Under the pieces are notes generated by a model that worked only from the letters and a program-made list of their open reading frames with translations, did no database searches and was not told the DNA's origin. From Muribaculaceae bacterium Isolate-037 (Harlan) (GTDB lineage: Bacteria; Bacteroidota; Bacteroidia; Bacteroidales; Muribaculaceae), in assembly GCA_003762615.1 (NCBI GenBank), contig RIAZ01000004.1, positions 62,001 to 126,000 on the forward strand: a DNA stretch of 64,000 nt. Direction: 5' to 3'. Positions 1 through 9,277 of the stretch are shown here, one piece after another. The position numbers were made by a program, and so were the translations under genes. Position 1 is the first letter of the stretch. Every line of letters starts with the position of its first letter.

Positions 1-366
1 GTTCAACGACCTGTTCGAGAAAGTGTCGCTCGGCAACGGCGAGTACGCGATCAAGGCGAAATACGGCTTCTACTCCGTCGGCGGTGTGTCCGCCCTCGGC
101 AACGGCAATGTGTCGGGCAGCGGCGGTGGCGGCTCGTATGGTCTGATGAAGGCGTGGCCATCCGCCGACCCCGGAACAAACACCACAGATGCACTCGCTG
201 CGAACCTCGGCTATGACCTGCACACAAGGGTCAAGAGCCTTGAGGGTGGCAGCGCATTGTCCGTGACCACGACAGGCACGGGCAACGCAGTGACCGCGAT
301 AGCCAAGAGCGGCACCGCAATCACCGTGACCAAGGGCGCGACATTCCTCACGAGCCACCAGTCGCT
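1..366 (+). repeat. Direct repeat copy A1, cut by window edge (partner 730..1095)
   Basis: Bases 1-366 match 730-1095 at an offset of 729 bp (243 codons). I saw one mismatch, at 298/1027. The copies encode the same segment from FNDLFEKVS to FLTSHQSL. The first copy probably continues left of the window, so its full length is unknown. The offset is a whole number of codons, so the duplication keeps frame. Confidence 0.9.
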
Positions 367-3300
367 CGCTGATTACCTCAAGAAGACTGATGCGGCAACC
401 CTATATCAGCCGAAGGGGACTTACCTGACCAAGCATCAGGACATATCCCATCTGTTATCCAAGACGGATGCGGACGCGAAGTTCGCGCTTAGGACGATAA
501 CGATTTCCGCCGGAACCGGACTGACAGGTGGCGGCAACCTGACCGCCAACCGCACCCTGTCGTTGGCGACAAGCGGCGTGACCGCCGGCACCTACACGAA
601 GGTGACGGTTGACACCTACGGACGTGTGACATCCGGCGCCACGCTTTCCGCCACCGACATCCCGTCCCTCCCGATTTCCAAGATCACCGGATTGCAGACC
701 GCCCTCGACGGCAAGCTCGACAAAACCACGTTCAACGACCTGTTCGAGAAAGTGTCGCTCGGCAACGGCGAGTACGCGATCAAGGCGAAATACGGCTTCT
801 ACTCCGTCGGCGGTGTGTCCGCCCTCGGCAACGGCAATGTGTCGGGCAGCGGCGGTGGCGGCTCGTATGGTCTGATGAAGGCGTGGCCATCCGCCGACCC
901 CGGAACAAACACCACAGATGCACTCGCTGCGAACCTCGGCTATGACCTGCACACAAGGGTCAAGAGCCTTGAGGGTGGCAGCGCATTGTCCGTGACCACG
1001 ACAGGCACGGGCAACGCAGTGACCGCTATAGCCAAGAGCGGCACCGCAATCACCGTGACCAAGGGCGCGACATTCCTCACGAGCCACCAGTCGCTTGATC
1101 ACATCAATAGTCTTGGCAGACTCACAGCGCAATCGGGAACCACAAAAGGGACGCCGGGACTTCGTATGTACGAGGTTTATAACAATGGTTATCCCGTAAC
1201 TTATGGCAATCTGATAAAGGTGCAAGGTGGTGTCTCAAACGGCGGCGGCGAACTGCTTTTAGGATGGATGGCAACCAACACAGATATAGGTCGCGTGTTA
1301 TACCGCAGTCAGCGCGACGGAACAGCCAATTCATGGACTCCGTGGAAAACCGTTGCGTGGACTTCCGACATTCCCACATCAATGGCGTGGTCTGCGATAA
1401 CGAGCAAGCCTACAACTCTATCGGGCTATGGGATAACGGATGCGTACACCAAGACGCAGGCTGATTCCAAGGACAAGGTTTTACCACAGACAGGAGAGAC
1501 AACAGGCACAACGCTTGCTGATTTCAATACCGACGGAACAAGAGTCTACCAAAGTACGGCAGACAAAGGCGATGGTATATCATACCAAGCCATACTTAGC
1601 GTTTCAGCCGGTTCATCTCACCGATATTTTCAAATCATAGGCGGCAAAGGTAATACAAGCCTGCGTTGGAGAAATATGAATGGTAATGGCACCGCTTTAG
1701 CCGATGTGCGAACTTTACTGGATAACATAAACTATTCGGTGATACTCGACGGGCGGTATTATACGGAGTCGGAAATCAATACGAAGCTGACTAATGGGTC
1801 GGTTACGAAGGTGGGTACTGCAACGGTGGGTAGCAGGACGAAACCGATGTATCTGAACGCGGGGATACCTACGGCTTCGACGGCGACTGTGGGCGCCGCG
1901 AATCGTCCGGTGTATCTGAACGGGGGGACTATCACAGCAGGGACATACACGTTTGGCAACGCAAACGGGAACGCCCCGATAAGCAACGGTACGGTCAACA
2001 CCAACCTTAATGCCGACATGTTGGATGGTATCCATGCCGCCAACTTCGCGTATGTAACCAACGTCATAAACTTCCTTTCAGGGTCGGCGAAAGCCAACAT
2101 CACCACTGCAAAGTTCATCGAGAAACTTACAGCACTCGAGGCGTTCAATAGAAGGCAGTGGAGCGTCAAATGCTCATGGTCTTACGCCAACAACGACATA
2201 ATCACCGACTCCGGCCTCGGCAACATACAGCTTGCCGGAGCTACTATCGAGACGTTCTGCGAGGGTACAAACAGGATGATACGTGTGACCACATCCCCGA
2301 AGGCGACAGACAATGGCGTGGCCAACGCGGTGTTCATCTACCGCGACCACGGCTCATCTTTCGCCCCAAATTGGAAACGGCTTGCAAATACCACCGACAA
2401 CGTGGCTTCCGCCTCGAAATTGCAGACCGCCCGCACCCTGTGGGGTCAGTCGTTTGATGGCACTGCAAATGTCACGGGCAACCTCACAAGTGTCGGGAAT
2501 ATCACTGGTTCCGCTGCCATGACAATAAAAGCCAACGGTGCGCTCACACTCCATAGCACTGCAAACATCGCACTGAAAGCCAACAATGACGATACGAAAT
2601 CCGTGATATTAACCGCCGACGCATTCAAGCCTTACGATGCTGCGACGACCAAGTTGACTCTCGGGAGAGCCACTGCGCGTTGGGCGACGCTTTATGCTAC
2701 GGGTGGGAACTTCACAGGCGAGGTGGTTTCCACGTCCGCCAACGCATTCCGCGCCAAATACGGCAGCTACGGATTCTTCATCCGGCAGTACGGCGCAAAC
2801 ACATATTTCATGCTCACCGCAAAGGATGATGCAGGTGGAACGTATAATGCACTAAGACCCTTCCGCATCAACAATGAATCGGGCAATGTCTACATCGGCA
2901 ACTCGGCTCTGTATGTTGTGCACGGCGGAAATGTCGGCGTGGGGACGACATCCCCATCATACAAACTTCATGTCAGTGGCACATTGGGCGTGACAGGTCT
3001 GATAACCGCGTCCGCATCTGGCATCAAAATAGGCGATGCGACAATATCTTGGGATTCGGCGAACAACGCTCTGAAAGTTGACAGGAACTTCTACTCCACG
3101 GGAGGTGTCAGCGCGTTGGGTTCCGGTTCTGCAAGCGGAAGCGGCGGCTCATCATTCGGATTGATGAGAGCATGGGGGACGTCCGCTCCGCCGTCAACCA
3201 CCAACGATGCACTTGGAGCGAACCTCGGCTACGACCTGCACACAAGGGTCAAGAGCCTTGAGGGAGGCAGCGCATTGTCCGTGACCACGACAGGCACGGG

Positions 3301-6262
3301 CAACGCAGTGACCGCTATAGCCAAGAGCGGCACCGCAATCACCGTGACCAAGGGCGCGACATTCCTCACGAGCCACCAGTCGCTTGATCACATCAATAGT
3401 CTTGGCAGACTCACAGCGCAATCGGGAACCACAAAAGGGACGCCGGGACTTCGTATGTACGAGGTTTATAACAATGGTTATCCCGTAACTTATGGCAATC
3501 TGATAAAGGTGCAAGGTGGTGTCTCAAACGGCGGCGGCGAACTGCTTTTAGGATGGATGGCAACCAACACAGATATAGGTCGCGTGTTATACCGCAGTCA
3601 GCGCGACGGAACAGCCAATTCATGGACTCCGTGGAAAACCGTTGCGTGGACTTCCGACATTCCCACATCAATGGCGTGGTCTGCGATAACGAGCAAGCCT
3701 ACAACTCTATCGGGCTATGGGATAACGGATGCGTACACCAAGACGCAGGCTGATTCCAAGGACAAGGTTTTACCACAGACAGGAGAGACAACAGGCACAA
3801 CGCTTGCTGATTTCAATACCGACGGAACAAGAGTCTACCAAAGTACGGCAGACAAAGGCGATGGTATATCATACCAAGCCATACTTAGCGTTTCAGCCGG
3901 TTCATCTCACCGATATTTTCAAATCATAGGCGGCAAAGGTAATACAAGCCTGCGTTGGAGAAATATGAATGGTAATGGCACCGCTTTAGCCGATGTGCGA
4001 ACTTTACTGGATAACATAAACTATTCGGTGATACTCGACGGGCGGTATTATACGGAGTCGGAAATCAATACGAAGCTGACTAATGGGTCGGTTACGAAGG
4101 TGGGTACTGCAACGGTGGGTAGCAGGACGAAACCGATGTATCTGAACGCGGGGATACCTACGGCTTCGACGGCGACTGTGGGCGCCGCGAATCGTCCGGT
4201 GTATCTGAACGGGGGGACTATCACAGCAGGGACATACACGTTTGGCAACGCAAACGGGAACGCCCCGATAAGCAACGGTACGGTCAACACCAACCTTAAT
4301 GCCGACATGTTGGATGGTATCCATGCCGCCAACTTCGCGTATGTAACCAACGTCATAAACTTCCTTTCAGGGTCGGCGAAAGCCAACATCACCACTGCAA
4401 AGTTCATCGAGAAACTTACAGCACTCGAGGCGTTCAATAGAAGGCAGTGGAGCGTCAAATGCTCATGGTCTTACGCCAACAACGACATAATCACCGACTC
4501 CGGCCTCGGCAACATACAGCTTGCCGGAGCTACTATCGAGACGTTCTGCGAGGGTACAAACAGGATGATACGTGTGACCACATCCCCGAAGGCGACAGAC
4601 AATGGCGTGGCCAACGCGGTGTTCATCTACCGCGACCACGGCTCATCTTTCGCCCCAAATTGGAAACGGCTTGCAAATACCACCGACAACGTGGCTTCCG
4701 CCTCGAAATTGCAGACCGCCCGCACCCTGTGGGGTCAGTCGTTTGATGGCACTGCAAATGTCACGGGCAACCTCACAAGTGTCGGGAATATCACTGGTTC
4801 CGCTGCCATGACAATAAAAGCCAACGGTGCGCTCACACTCCATAGCACTGCAAACATCGCACTGAAAGCCAACAATGACGATACGAAATCCGTGATATTA
4901 ACCGCCGACGCATTCAAGCCTTACGATGCTGCGACGACCAAGTTGACTCTCGGGAGAGCCACTGCGCGTTGGGCGACGCTTTATGCTACGGGTGGGAACT
5001 TTACCGCACCTTTGACTATCAACTACACTACGGAGACGGGTATTAATCTATATCGCAGGAAAGCAGGCGGCGGTGCGTTCATCCGATTCTACAATGCGAA
5101 CCAGACCACCAACTTCTACCGAATCGGCATGTACGGCGATGGCAAATACGGCATCGGCTACAACGGCACAGACGCAATAACCATACTGACGGGCGGTAAC
5201 GTCGGCATCGGTCAGTCTGCACCCACCACAAAACTTGACGTGAATGGTGCGATACACGCAAACGGTTGGATAGGCACCACGGGTAATGTCGGATGGAAAT
5301 CCGACACACATGGAGGAGGCATCTACATGGCAGACGCAACATGGGTGCGTACATACAACGGCAAGGCATTCTATACGGCGGGTGGAACCATCCGCTCCGA
5401 CGGCAGGCTGCAATGCGGTGCAAACTCCGAGTTCTCCGTCGACAAGGACGGCAACCTCTCCTCCACAAAGCTCGCCGTGAGGACAAACACCGGAACAGGC
5501 GACGGCATATCCCTATACAACGGTGTCAACAATATCCAGTCGTATGGCATACTCTTCGGAAAGACCGCGACATTCGGCACTCATGGAGGAATAACCGGAG
5601 ATTGGGCGACATACTTCACAATGGACGGGGGAACCAATGCGGCAAAACGCGGTTGGATTTTCCGACATAAGACCGGTGGCAACGTGGCTTCAATTTCACA
5701 CACGGGCGACGGAAGGTTCTTCGGAAAAGTTTTTGCCTCATTTATGCAGGTCGGTAGTGGTGGAGGAATCACCCAATATCCCGACGACAAGACAGGCTCG
5801 ACATATTGGTACGGACTCACCTTCGCCGCCGACAACTACGTTCACCTCAACGGCTACAAGGGCATCAAGTTCCGCACCGCGTCAATCACTGCCGAGATCA
5901 CACAATCGGGTGGGTTCGTCTGCTCCGGAGGCGTAACCTGTCTTTCCGACATGCGCCACAAGACCGTCGTGAGCCAGCTCTCCCTCCGATTGGATGACAT
6001 CGCAAAGGCGCCCTCATTCCGTCATGTATGGAACGACCGCCCCGACAGGGGCATCCACGTCGGCTCTTCCGCGCAGTATTGGCAGCGCATACTCCCGCAG
6101 GTCGTGGAGGGTGGCGACTCCCTCTCCCTCGACTACGGCAAGGCGGCTCTCCTGTCCGTGATATCCGTGGGCAAGGAAACTCTTGACCTCAAAGGCAGGG
6201 TCGCTGCCCTTGAAAGGGAAAACAGGAAACTGAAGGAATTAATTTCCACAGGCAATCTTTGA
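2..6262 (+). CDS. Giant phage tail fibre with internal duplications and C-terminal S74-type chaperone (5' end outside window)
   Basis: The frame is open to the left edge, and the first codons match an internal repeat copy, so the gene starts outside the window; the GTG at 23 is probably not the start. The visible part is about 2,087 residues. It has beta-rich Gly/Ser/Thr repeats and two copies of a pyocin-knob-like segment (GGGELLLGWM). It also carries NTNLNADMLDG motifs typical of tail fibres. From about position 5938 there is an S74-type intramolecular chaperone domain: CLSDMRHK, then AQYWQRILPQVV, then a leucine-rich terminal coiled coil. In that family the Ser of the SD-R-K motif is the self-cleavage site after trimer folding. 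The role is inferred to be receptor binding at the virion surface. The next gene starts about 50 bp downstream on the same strand. Confidence 0.85.
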   Translation, partial: FNDLFEKVSLGNGEYAIKAKYGFYSVGGVSALGNGNVSGSGGGGSYGLMKAWPSADPGTNTTDALAANLGYDLHTRVKSLEGGSALSVTTTGTGNAVTAIAKSGTAITVTKGATFLTSHQSLADYLKKTDAATLYQPKGTYLTKHQDISHLLSKTDADAKFALRTITISAGTGLTGGGNLTANRTLSLATSGVTAGTYTKVTVDTYGRVTSGATLSATDIPSLPISKITGLQTALDGKLDKTTFNDLFEKVSLGNGEYAIKAKYGFYSVGGVSALGNGNVSGSGGGGSYGLMKAWPSADPGTNTTDALAANLGYDLHTRVKSLEGGSALSVTTTGTGNAVTAIAKSGTAITVTKGATFLTSHQSLDHINSLGRLTAQSGTTKGTPGLRMYEVYNNGYPVTYGNLIKVQGGVSNGGGELLLGWMATNTDIGRVLYRSQRDGTANSWTPWKTVAWTSDIPTSMAWSAITSKPTTLSGYGITDAYTKTQADSKDKVLPQTGETTGTTLADFNTDGTRVYQSTADKGDGISYQAILSVSAGSSHRYFQIIGGKGNTSLRWRNMNGNGTALADVRTLLDNINYSVILDGRYYTESEINTKLTNGSVTKVGTATVGSRTKPMYLNAGIPTASTATVGAANRPVYLNGGTITAGTYTFGNANGNAPISNGTVNTNLNADMLDGIHAANFAYVTNVINFLSGSAKANITTAKFIEKLTALEAFNRRQWSVKCSWSYANNDIITDSGLGNIQLAGATIETFCEGTNRMIRVTTSPKATDNGVANAVFIYRDHGSSFAPNWKRLANTTDNVASASKLQTARTLWGQSFDGTANVTGNLTSVGNITGSAAMTIKANGALTLHSTANIALKANNDDTKSVILTADAFKPYDAATTKLTLGRATARWATLYATGGNFTGEVVSTSANAFRAKYGSYGFFIRQYGANTYFMLTAKDDAGGTYNALRPFRINNESGNVYIGNSALYVVHGGNVGVGTTSPSYKLHVSGTLGVTGLITASASGIKIGDATISWDSANNALKVDRNFYSTGGVSALGSGSASGSGGSSFGLMRAWGTSAPPSTTNDALGANLGYDLHTRVKSLEGGSALSVTTTGTGNAVTAIAKSGTAITVTKGATFLTSHQSLDHINSLGRLTAQSGTTKGTPGLRMYEVYNNGYPVTYGNLIKVQGGVSNGGGELLLGWMATNTDIGRVLYRSQRDGTANSWTPWKTVAWTSDIPTSMAWSAITSKPTTLSGYGITDAYTKTQADSKDKVLPQTGETTGTTLADFNTDGTRVYQSTADKGDGISYQAILSVSAGSSHRYFQIIGGKGNTSLRWRNMNGNGTALADVRTLLDNINYSVILDGRYYTESEINTKLTNGSVTKVGTATVGSRTKPMYLNAGIPTASTATVGAANRPVYLNGGTITAGTYTFGNANGNAPISNGTVNTNLNADMLDGIHAANFAYVTNVINFLSGSAKANITTAKFIEKLTALEAFNRRQWSVKCSWSYANNDIITDSGLGNIQLAGATIETFCEGTNRMIRVTTSPKATDNGVANAVFIYRDHGSSFAPNWKRLANTTDNVASASKLQTARTLWGQSFDGTANVTGNLTSVGNITGSAAMTIKANGALTLHSTANIALKANNDDTKSVILTADAFKPYDAATTKLTLGRATARWATLYATGGNFTAPLTINYTTETGINLYRRKAGGGAFIRFYNANQTTNFYRIGMYGDGKYGIGYNGTDAITILTGGNVGIGQSAPTTKLDVNGAIHANGWIGTTGNVGWKSDTHGGGIYMADATWVRTYNGKAFYTAGGTIRSDGRLQCGANSEFSVDKDGNLSSTKLAVRTNTGTGDGISLYNGVNNIQSYGILFGKTATFGTHGGITGDWATYFTMDGGTNAAKRGWIFRHKTGGNVASISHTGDGRFFGKVFASFMQVGSGGGITQYPDDKTGSTYWYGLTFAADNYVHLNGYKGIKFRTASITAEITQSGGFVCSGGVTCLSDMRHKTVVSQLSLRLDDIAKAPSFRHVWNDRPDRGIHVGSSAQYWQRILPQVVEGGDSLSLDYGKAALLSVISVGKETLDLKGRVAALERENRKLKELISTGNL
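929..2712 (+). repeat. 1.78-kb direct repeat, copy 1
   Basis: This stretch is repeated at 3218-5001 at an offset of 2,289 bp (763 codons). I saw two mismatches in the first 60 bases and none in the other stretches compared. Frame is preserved. It encodes the pyocin-knob-like segment and the NADMLDG region of the tail fibre. The flanks of the two copies differ: unique fibre sequence follows copy 1 at 2713. Confidence 0.9.
3218..5001 (+). repeat. 1.78-kb direct repeat, copy 2
   Basis: This is the second copy of the 929-2712 segment. After 5001 the sequence changes to a different distal fibre module that leads to the S74-type domain. The near-identity at DNA level, including third codon positions, points to a recent duplication or ongoing gene conversion. 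Confidence 0.9.
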
Positions 6263-6315
6263 CATCCAGAGATTCCTGAAATATATCAAAAAAATGTTTT
6301 AAACTCTTTTTAATT

Positions 6316-6645
6316 ATGAATGACAAATTGACATTGAAAGGGATCAACAGTGCCAACCTGACTGTTGACAACTCCAACGACCCGGCAAGGGCGTATGACA
6401 TCACGGGCAATGTAGACGTGACAGGAAACTCAGCGGGCAACATCGTCGGCTCCGTGGCAGCGGAAGGCGTGAACCTCGCATCATTCAGCGGATATGACGC
6501 GGGGAACCTTTCCAAGAACCTCTCCATCAACTTCCAGAACGTGGAGAACGACACTCAGCCTGAAATCCTATCCGCGGTCATCGCGTTCGTCAACAACGTG
6601 AGCGAGTCCGTCAAGGGCGGCTCAATCAATACGGCATCATTATAA
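6316..6645 (+). CDS. Small phage protein of unknown function
   Basis: The product has 109 residues and is not recognised. The first two thirds are rich in Asn, Gly, Ser and Val, with alternating short beta-type segments such as ITGNVDVTGNSAGNIVGSV. The last third looks helical (EILSAVIAFVNNVSESV). There is no signal peptide, membrane segment or cysteine pattern. It lies 53 bp behind the tail fibre gene and 27 bp before the next ORF on the same strand. That fits a late structural transcription unit, and a small fibre accessory protein is possible but is inference from position only. The ATG at 6316 is the only good start. Confidence 0.75.
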   Translation: MNDKLTLKGINSANLTVDNSNDPARAYDITGNVDVTGNSAGNIVGSVAAEGVNLASFSGYDAGNLSKNLSINFQNVENDTQPEILSAVIAFVNNVSESVKGGSINTASL

Positions 6646-6672
6646 CAATATCCTAAAAAACATCATCAGACA

Positions 6673-7176
6673 ATGAAAGCGACCTACAACGAGATCTTCA
6701 TCAGCAATCAGATCCTCTCCAACATCCCAACCGTGATGGAAGGGCGAAAGATGCCCGCATCCACCGTCACCACAATCCTGCTGCACCGTCTCGCGCATCA
6801 GCGCAAGATGGAGGAATACGAGGAGGCATGCAGGAAAGCCCTCGATGAGCTCAAGAAAGACGAGAAGTACAGTGACTTCGACTCCAGGATACAGGCGCAT
6901 GAGGAAGCCAAATCCAAGGGCAACGAATATGACAAAGAGTTCGACAAGATTGTGGACGGGCTCACCGAGGCATATTCCGATGTGCGCCGCAAGCAGGCGC
7001 AAGTCACAACGGAAGTCGAGATCCAGCCCATGACGCGCAAGGAGCTTGACGACATCGTGGACTTCGTCGGCACGGAGGGCACTATCACAATATCCCATGC
7101 CGCTGGCTGCTTCGAGCAGGAGCGCATCCAGTTCCTCGGCATGCTCACAAACTATTTCACCAATCAGCAGAGATGA
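6673..7176 (+). CDS. Phage protein of unknown function, mostly helical
   Basis: The product has 167 residues and is not recognised. It is charged and predicted mainly helical, with a coiled-coil-like centre at about residues 42-110 rich in Glu, Lys and Arg. The C-terminal part is better packed (TKSELDD-like turn, then CFEQERIQFLGMLTNY). There are no membrane segments or catalytic motifs. Its end overlaps the start of the next gene by 4 bp, so the two are probably translationally coupled. Position between the tail fibre and the lysis genes suggests a virion or assembly role, which is inference. Confidence 0.75.
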   Translation: MKATYNEIFISNQILSNIPTVMEGRKMPASTVTTILLHRLAHQRKMEEYEEACRKALDELKKDEKYSDFDSRIQAHEEAKSKGNEYDKEFDKIVDGLTEAYSDVRRKQAQVTTEVEIQPMTRKELDDIVDFVGTEGTITISHAAGCFEQERIQFLGMLTNYFTNQQR

Positions 7177-8672
7177 GCGTGAGCAACGGACTGGTCTCCG
7201 CCCCCATCACGATCGCGGAGATGTATTCCCTCTTAGGTCTGGGCACCGCGCAGAGCGACGGTGCCTATGACCTTGCATATCTGTGCGGCAACTCCCACGG
7301 CAAGATCTGCAAATGGAGCCGGTGCAAGCCCGTCAGGGGCACCAACCCGTTCGGCACGGACTTCGACCCCGGCACCGGCACAACGCCCGGCAATGCCACC
7401 GACAAGACGGGCATCTATGCCGGCAATCGTGGGCAGGCGGCAGGCAAGCCGATATACTGGGGAATGGAATACCCCATGAACACCGCCGAGCAGAACTACT
7501 GCAGGAAAGCGACGGGAAACCTGATACAGCTGTGCTATGATGTGGTCGCCATGAGCGGCGGCAATCATTCCAACTTCATATATCGTCCGCCTGTCGCCGG
7601 CACTGACTACAGCCGTCTCGCCGATTTCGACGGATACCGCCACAACAACGCTCAGTTCCTTGACGCGGGTGTGGCGGGCGCCGCCGCGGGCATCAACGCG
7701 AAGCCGGCAACAATGTCAGTCAACAGATATGACGACGTCAACGTGCCGTTCTACGCCCTAATCCCGGCTGACTCCGTCGGGTGGATGTTCAGATATCTAA
7801 TCCCCGAGCCCAACGAGTATTACTTCGTCGTGGAGCTGTATAAGACCGCCGACTATGAATCCGTCACCGGGGGCGACTTCTCGACCAAGGTGCCATTCGC
7901 GGTCTTCGCGCCGAAGACCACCCTGTATGCCACCACGGGTATGGGGCTGCGCATCGAGGTGCCGCTCTCCGTCATTGAGACACTGGGCGGACTGACTGCC
8001 AACAACTACAACTTCATCGCCTGCGTGGGGTTCAACCGCGTGAAGTCCTCGGCGACAAAGACCGACAAGGGTAGCTACTATCAGATTACCCCTGCCAACG
8101 CCTACGCGGCGGCAAACGGCGCGGCGTTCATCGCCCCCTACAGCCTCTCCGCCCAGAGATGCGTCACGAAGATAACCGTCACGAAAGCTTCCCCATACAT
8201 CGCCAACATGCTCCAATACGCGCTCACCACGTCTACCGCCTACGCCAACTTCCCCTCTGCCGAGACGAGGATATCCTCGGATTCGCTGCGCTTCAAGGTG
8301 AGGTTTGACAACAACGCCAACAGCACGGCTTATCTCGACAGCCAGATGCAGAAGGCATCCGGACACATAATATTGCGTGCGACTGCCTATGGCTCATTCG
8401 ACCGGATCCCGCAGAACATGGGATACATATCTGAAGATGACTACTCGAGGTCTAAGCCCATACCCCTGAAAATATCCGACCAGCCCGCGGCAAGTCCCGA
8501 AAAAAACAGTTGGTCGATGGCGGCGAAGTCAAAGACGACACTCTACGCACAGGCAAATGCATTGATTCCATACGGCACGACGTCATCAATAGTAATAGAG
8601 GTCTCAAATGACGGGGGAAAGACCTGGAACACCACCGGCACTGTGACCGCTTATTTCAGAAGGGTATACTGA
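7173..8672 (+). CDS. Large phage protein of unknown function, probably structural
   Basis: The product has 499 residues and is not recognised. Its N-terminal 100 residues contain several cysteines (YLCGNSHGKICKWSRCK) and a Gly/Thr-rich turn region. The centre and C-terminus look beta-rich, with Tyr/Asn/Ala-rich strands and a terminal EVSNDGGKTWNTTGTV stretch of the kind seen in carbohydrate-binding or fibre-like beta domains. There is no signal peptide or membrane segment. It overlaps the upstream gene by 4 bp and is followed by the holin. A virion surface role is a guess from fold flavour and position. Confidence 0.75.
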   Translation: MSVSNGLVSAPITIAEMYSLLGLGTAQSDGAYDLAYLCGNSHGKICKWSRCKPVRGTNPFGTDFDPGTGTTPGNATDKTGIYAGNRGQAAGKPIYWGMEYPMNTAEQNYCRKATGNLIQLCYDVVAMSGGNHSNFIYRPPVAGTDYSRLADFDGYRHNNAQFLDAGVAGAAAGINAKPATMSVNRYDDVNVPFYALIPADSVGWMFRYLIPEPNEYYFVVELYKTADYESVTGGDFSTKVPFAVFAPKTTLYATTGMGLRIEVPLSVIETLGGLTANNYNFIACVGFNRVKSSATKTDKGSYYQITPANAYAAANGAAFIAPYSLSAQRCVTKITVTKASPYIANMLQYALTTSTAYANFPSAETRISSDSLRFKVRFDNNANSTAYLDSQMQKASGHIILRATAYGSFDRIPQNMGYISEDDYSRSKPIPLKISDQPAASPEKNSWSMAAKSKTTLYAQANALIPYGTTSSIVIEVSNDGGKTWNTTGTVTAYFRRVY

Positions 8673-8745
8673 TGCGCATGCCTCTCATTTGCGAGGAGAG
8701 GGCGACGGTATAGATAGAAATTTTACCAAAAAAACTGAAACGAAA

Positions 8746-9198
8746 ATGAATGAGGAAATTTTATTTGGAATCCAGGATCTGATCCGGGTTACGCTCGCTG
8801 ATTTCGTGAGCGTCATGGGATGGTGGGCGATGTTTGCGATTGCCCTTATTATGGCAGACCTCCGTTTCGGGATCCTTGCGGCAAGGAAACGCGGGGAGCA
8901 GATTCGTGGCAGCCGTATGCGCCGCAGGACAATGAACAAGATGCTTGACTATGTGACATGGATTTTCGTGGCATACATCTGCCGTCACTCTTTCGGTGTG
9001 GTGTTGGGTGTCCCGCTGGTGTCGATAGCGATTGTGATCTATGTCTATGCCAATGAGTTGAGCAGCGTGATCAACAATTATGCGGAGTATCGCGGCTATG
9101 GAAAAATCCTGAATCTTTGGAAGCTGATTATCGGTCGGCACGACATAGGCAAATGCCTGGAGGATGTGTCGGCTAAGAAAACGGAAGAGGATGGCTAA
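8746..9198 (+). CDS. Phage holin-like membrane protein
   Basis: The product has 150 residues counting from the ATG at 8746. An in-frame ATG at 8689 would add 19 charged residues, but the 8746 start follows an A-rich stretch and leads directly into MNEEILFGIQ. Hydrophobic segments lie at about residues 20-38 (WWAMFAIALIMADL), 65-78 and 80-100 (VVLGVPLVSIAIVIYVYA), with a basic loop between the first and second. The C-terminus is polar. This matches holins that sit before the amidase in Bacteroidales phages. The amidase starts 79 bp downstream. The proposed role is timed permeabilisation of the inner membrane. Gene order and topology support the call rather than a specific motif. Confidence 0.7.
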   Translation: MNEEILFGIQDLIRVTLADFVSVMGWWAMFAIALIMADLRFGILAARKRGEQIRGSRMRRRTMNKMLDYVTWIFVAYICRHSFGVVLGVPLVSIAIVIYVYANELSSVINNYAEYRGYGKILNLWKLIIGRHDIGKCLEDVSAKKTEEDG

Positions 9199-9277
9199 AT
9201 CTGATATTGAGGAATTATGGATACGACACCATCTGAATATTTAATCACTGAATATTTAATCAAAAAACTTTTGGATA

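Noticed and set aside
455..1225. 256-codon minus-strand ORF in the tail fibre gene
   Set aside because: It is Arg/Cys/Gly-rich shadow sequence of the repeats; a diverged half recurs in the second repeat as expected for a shadow.
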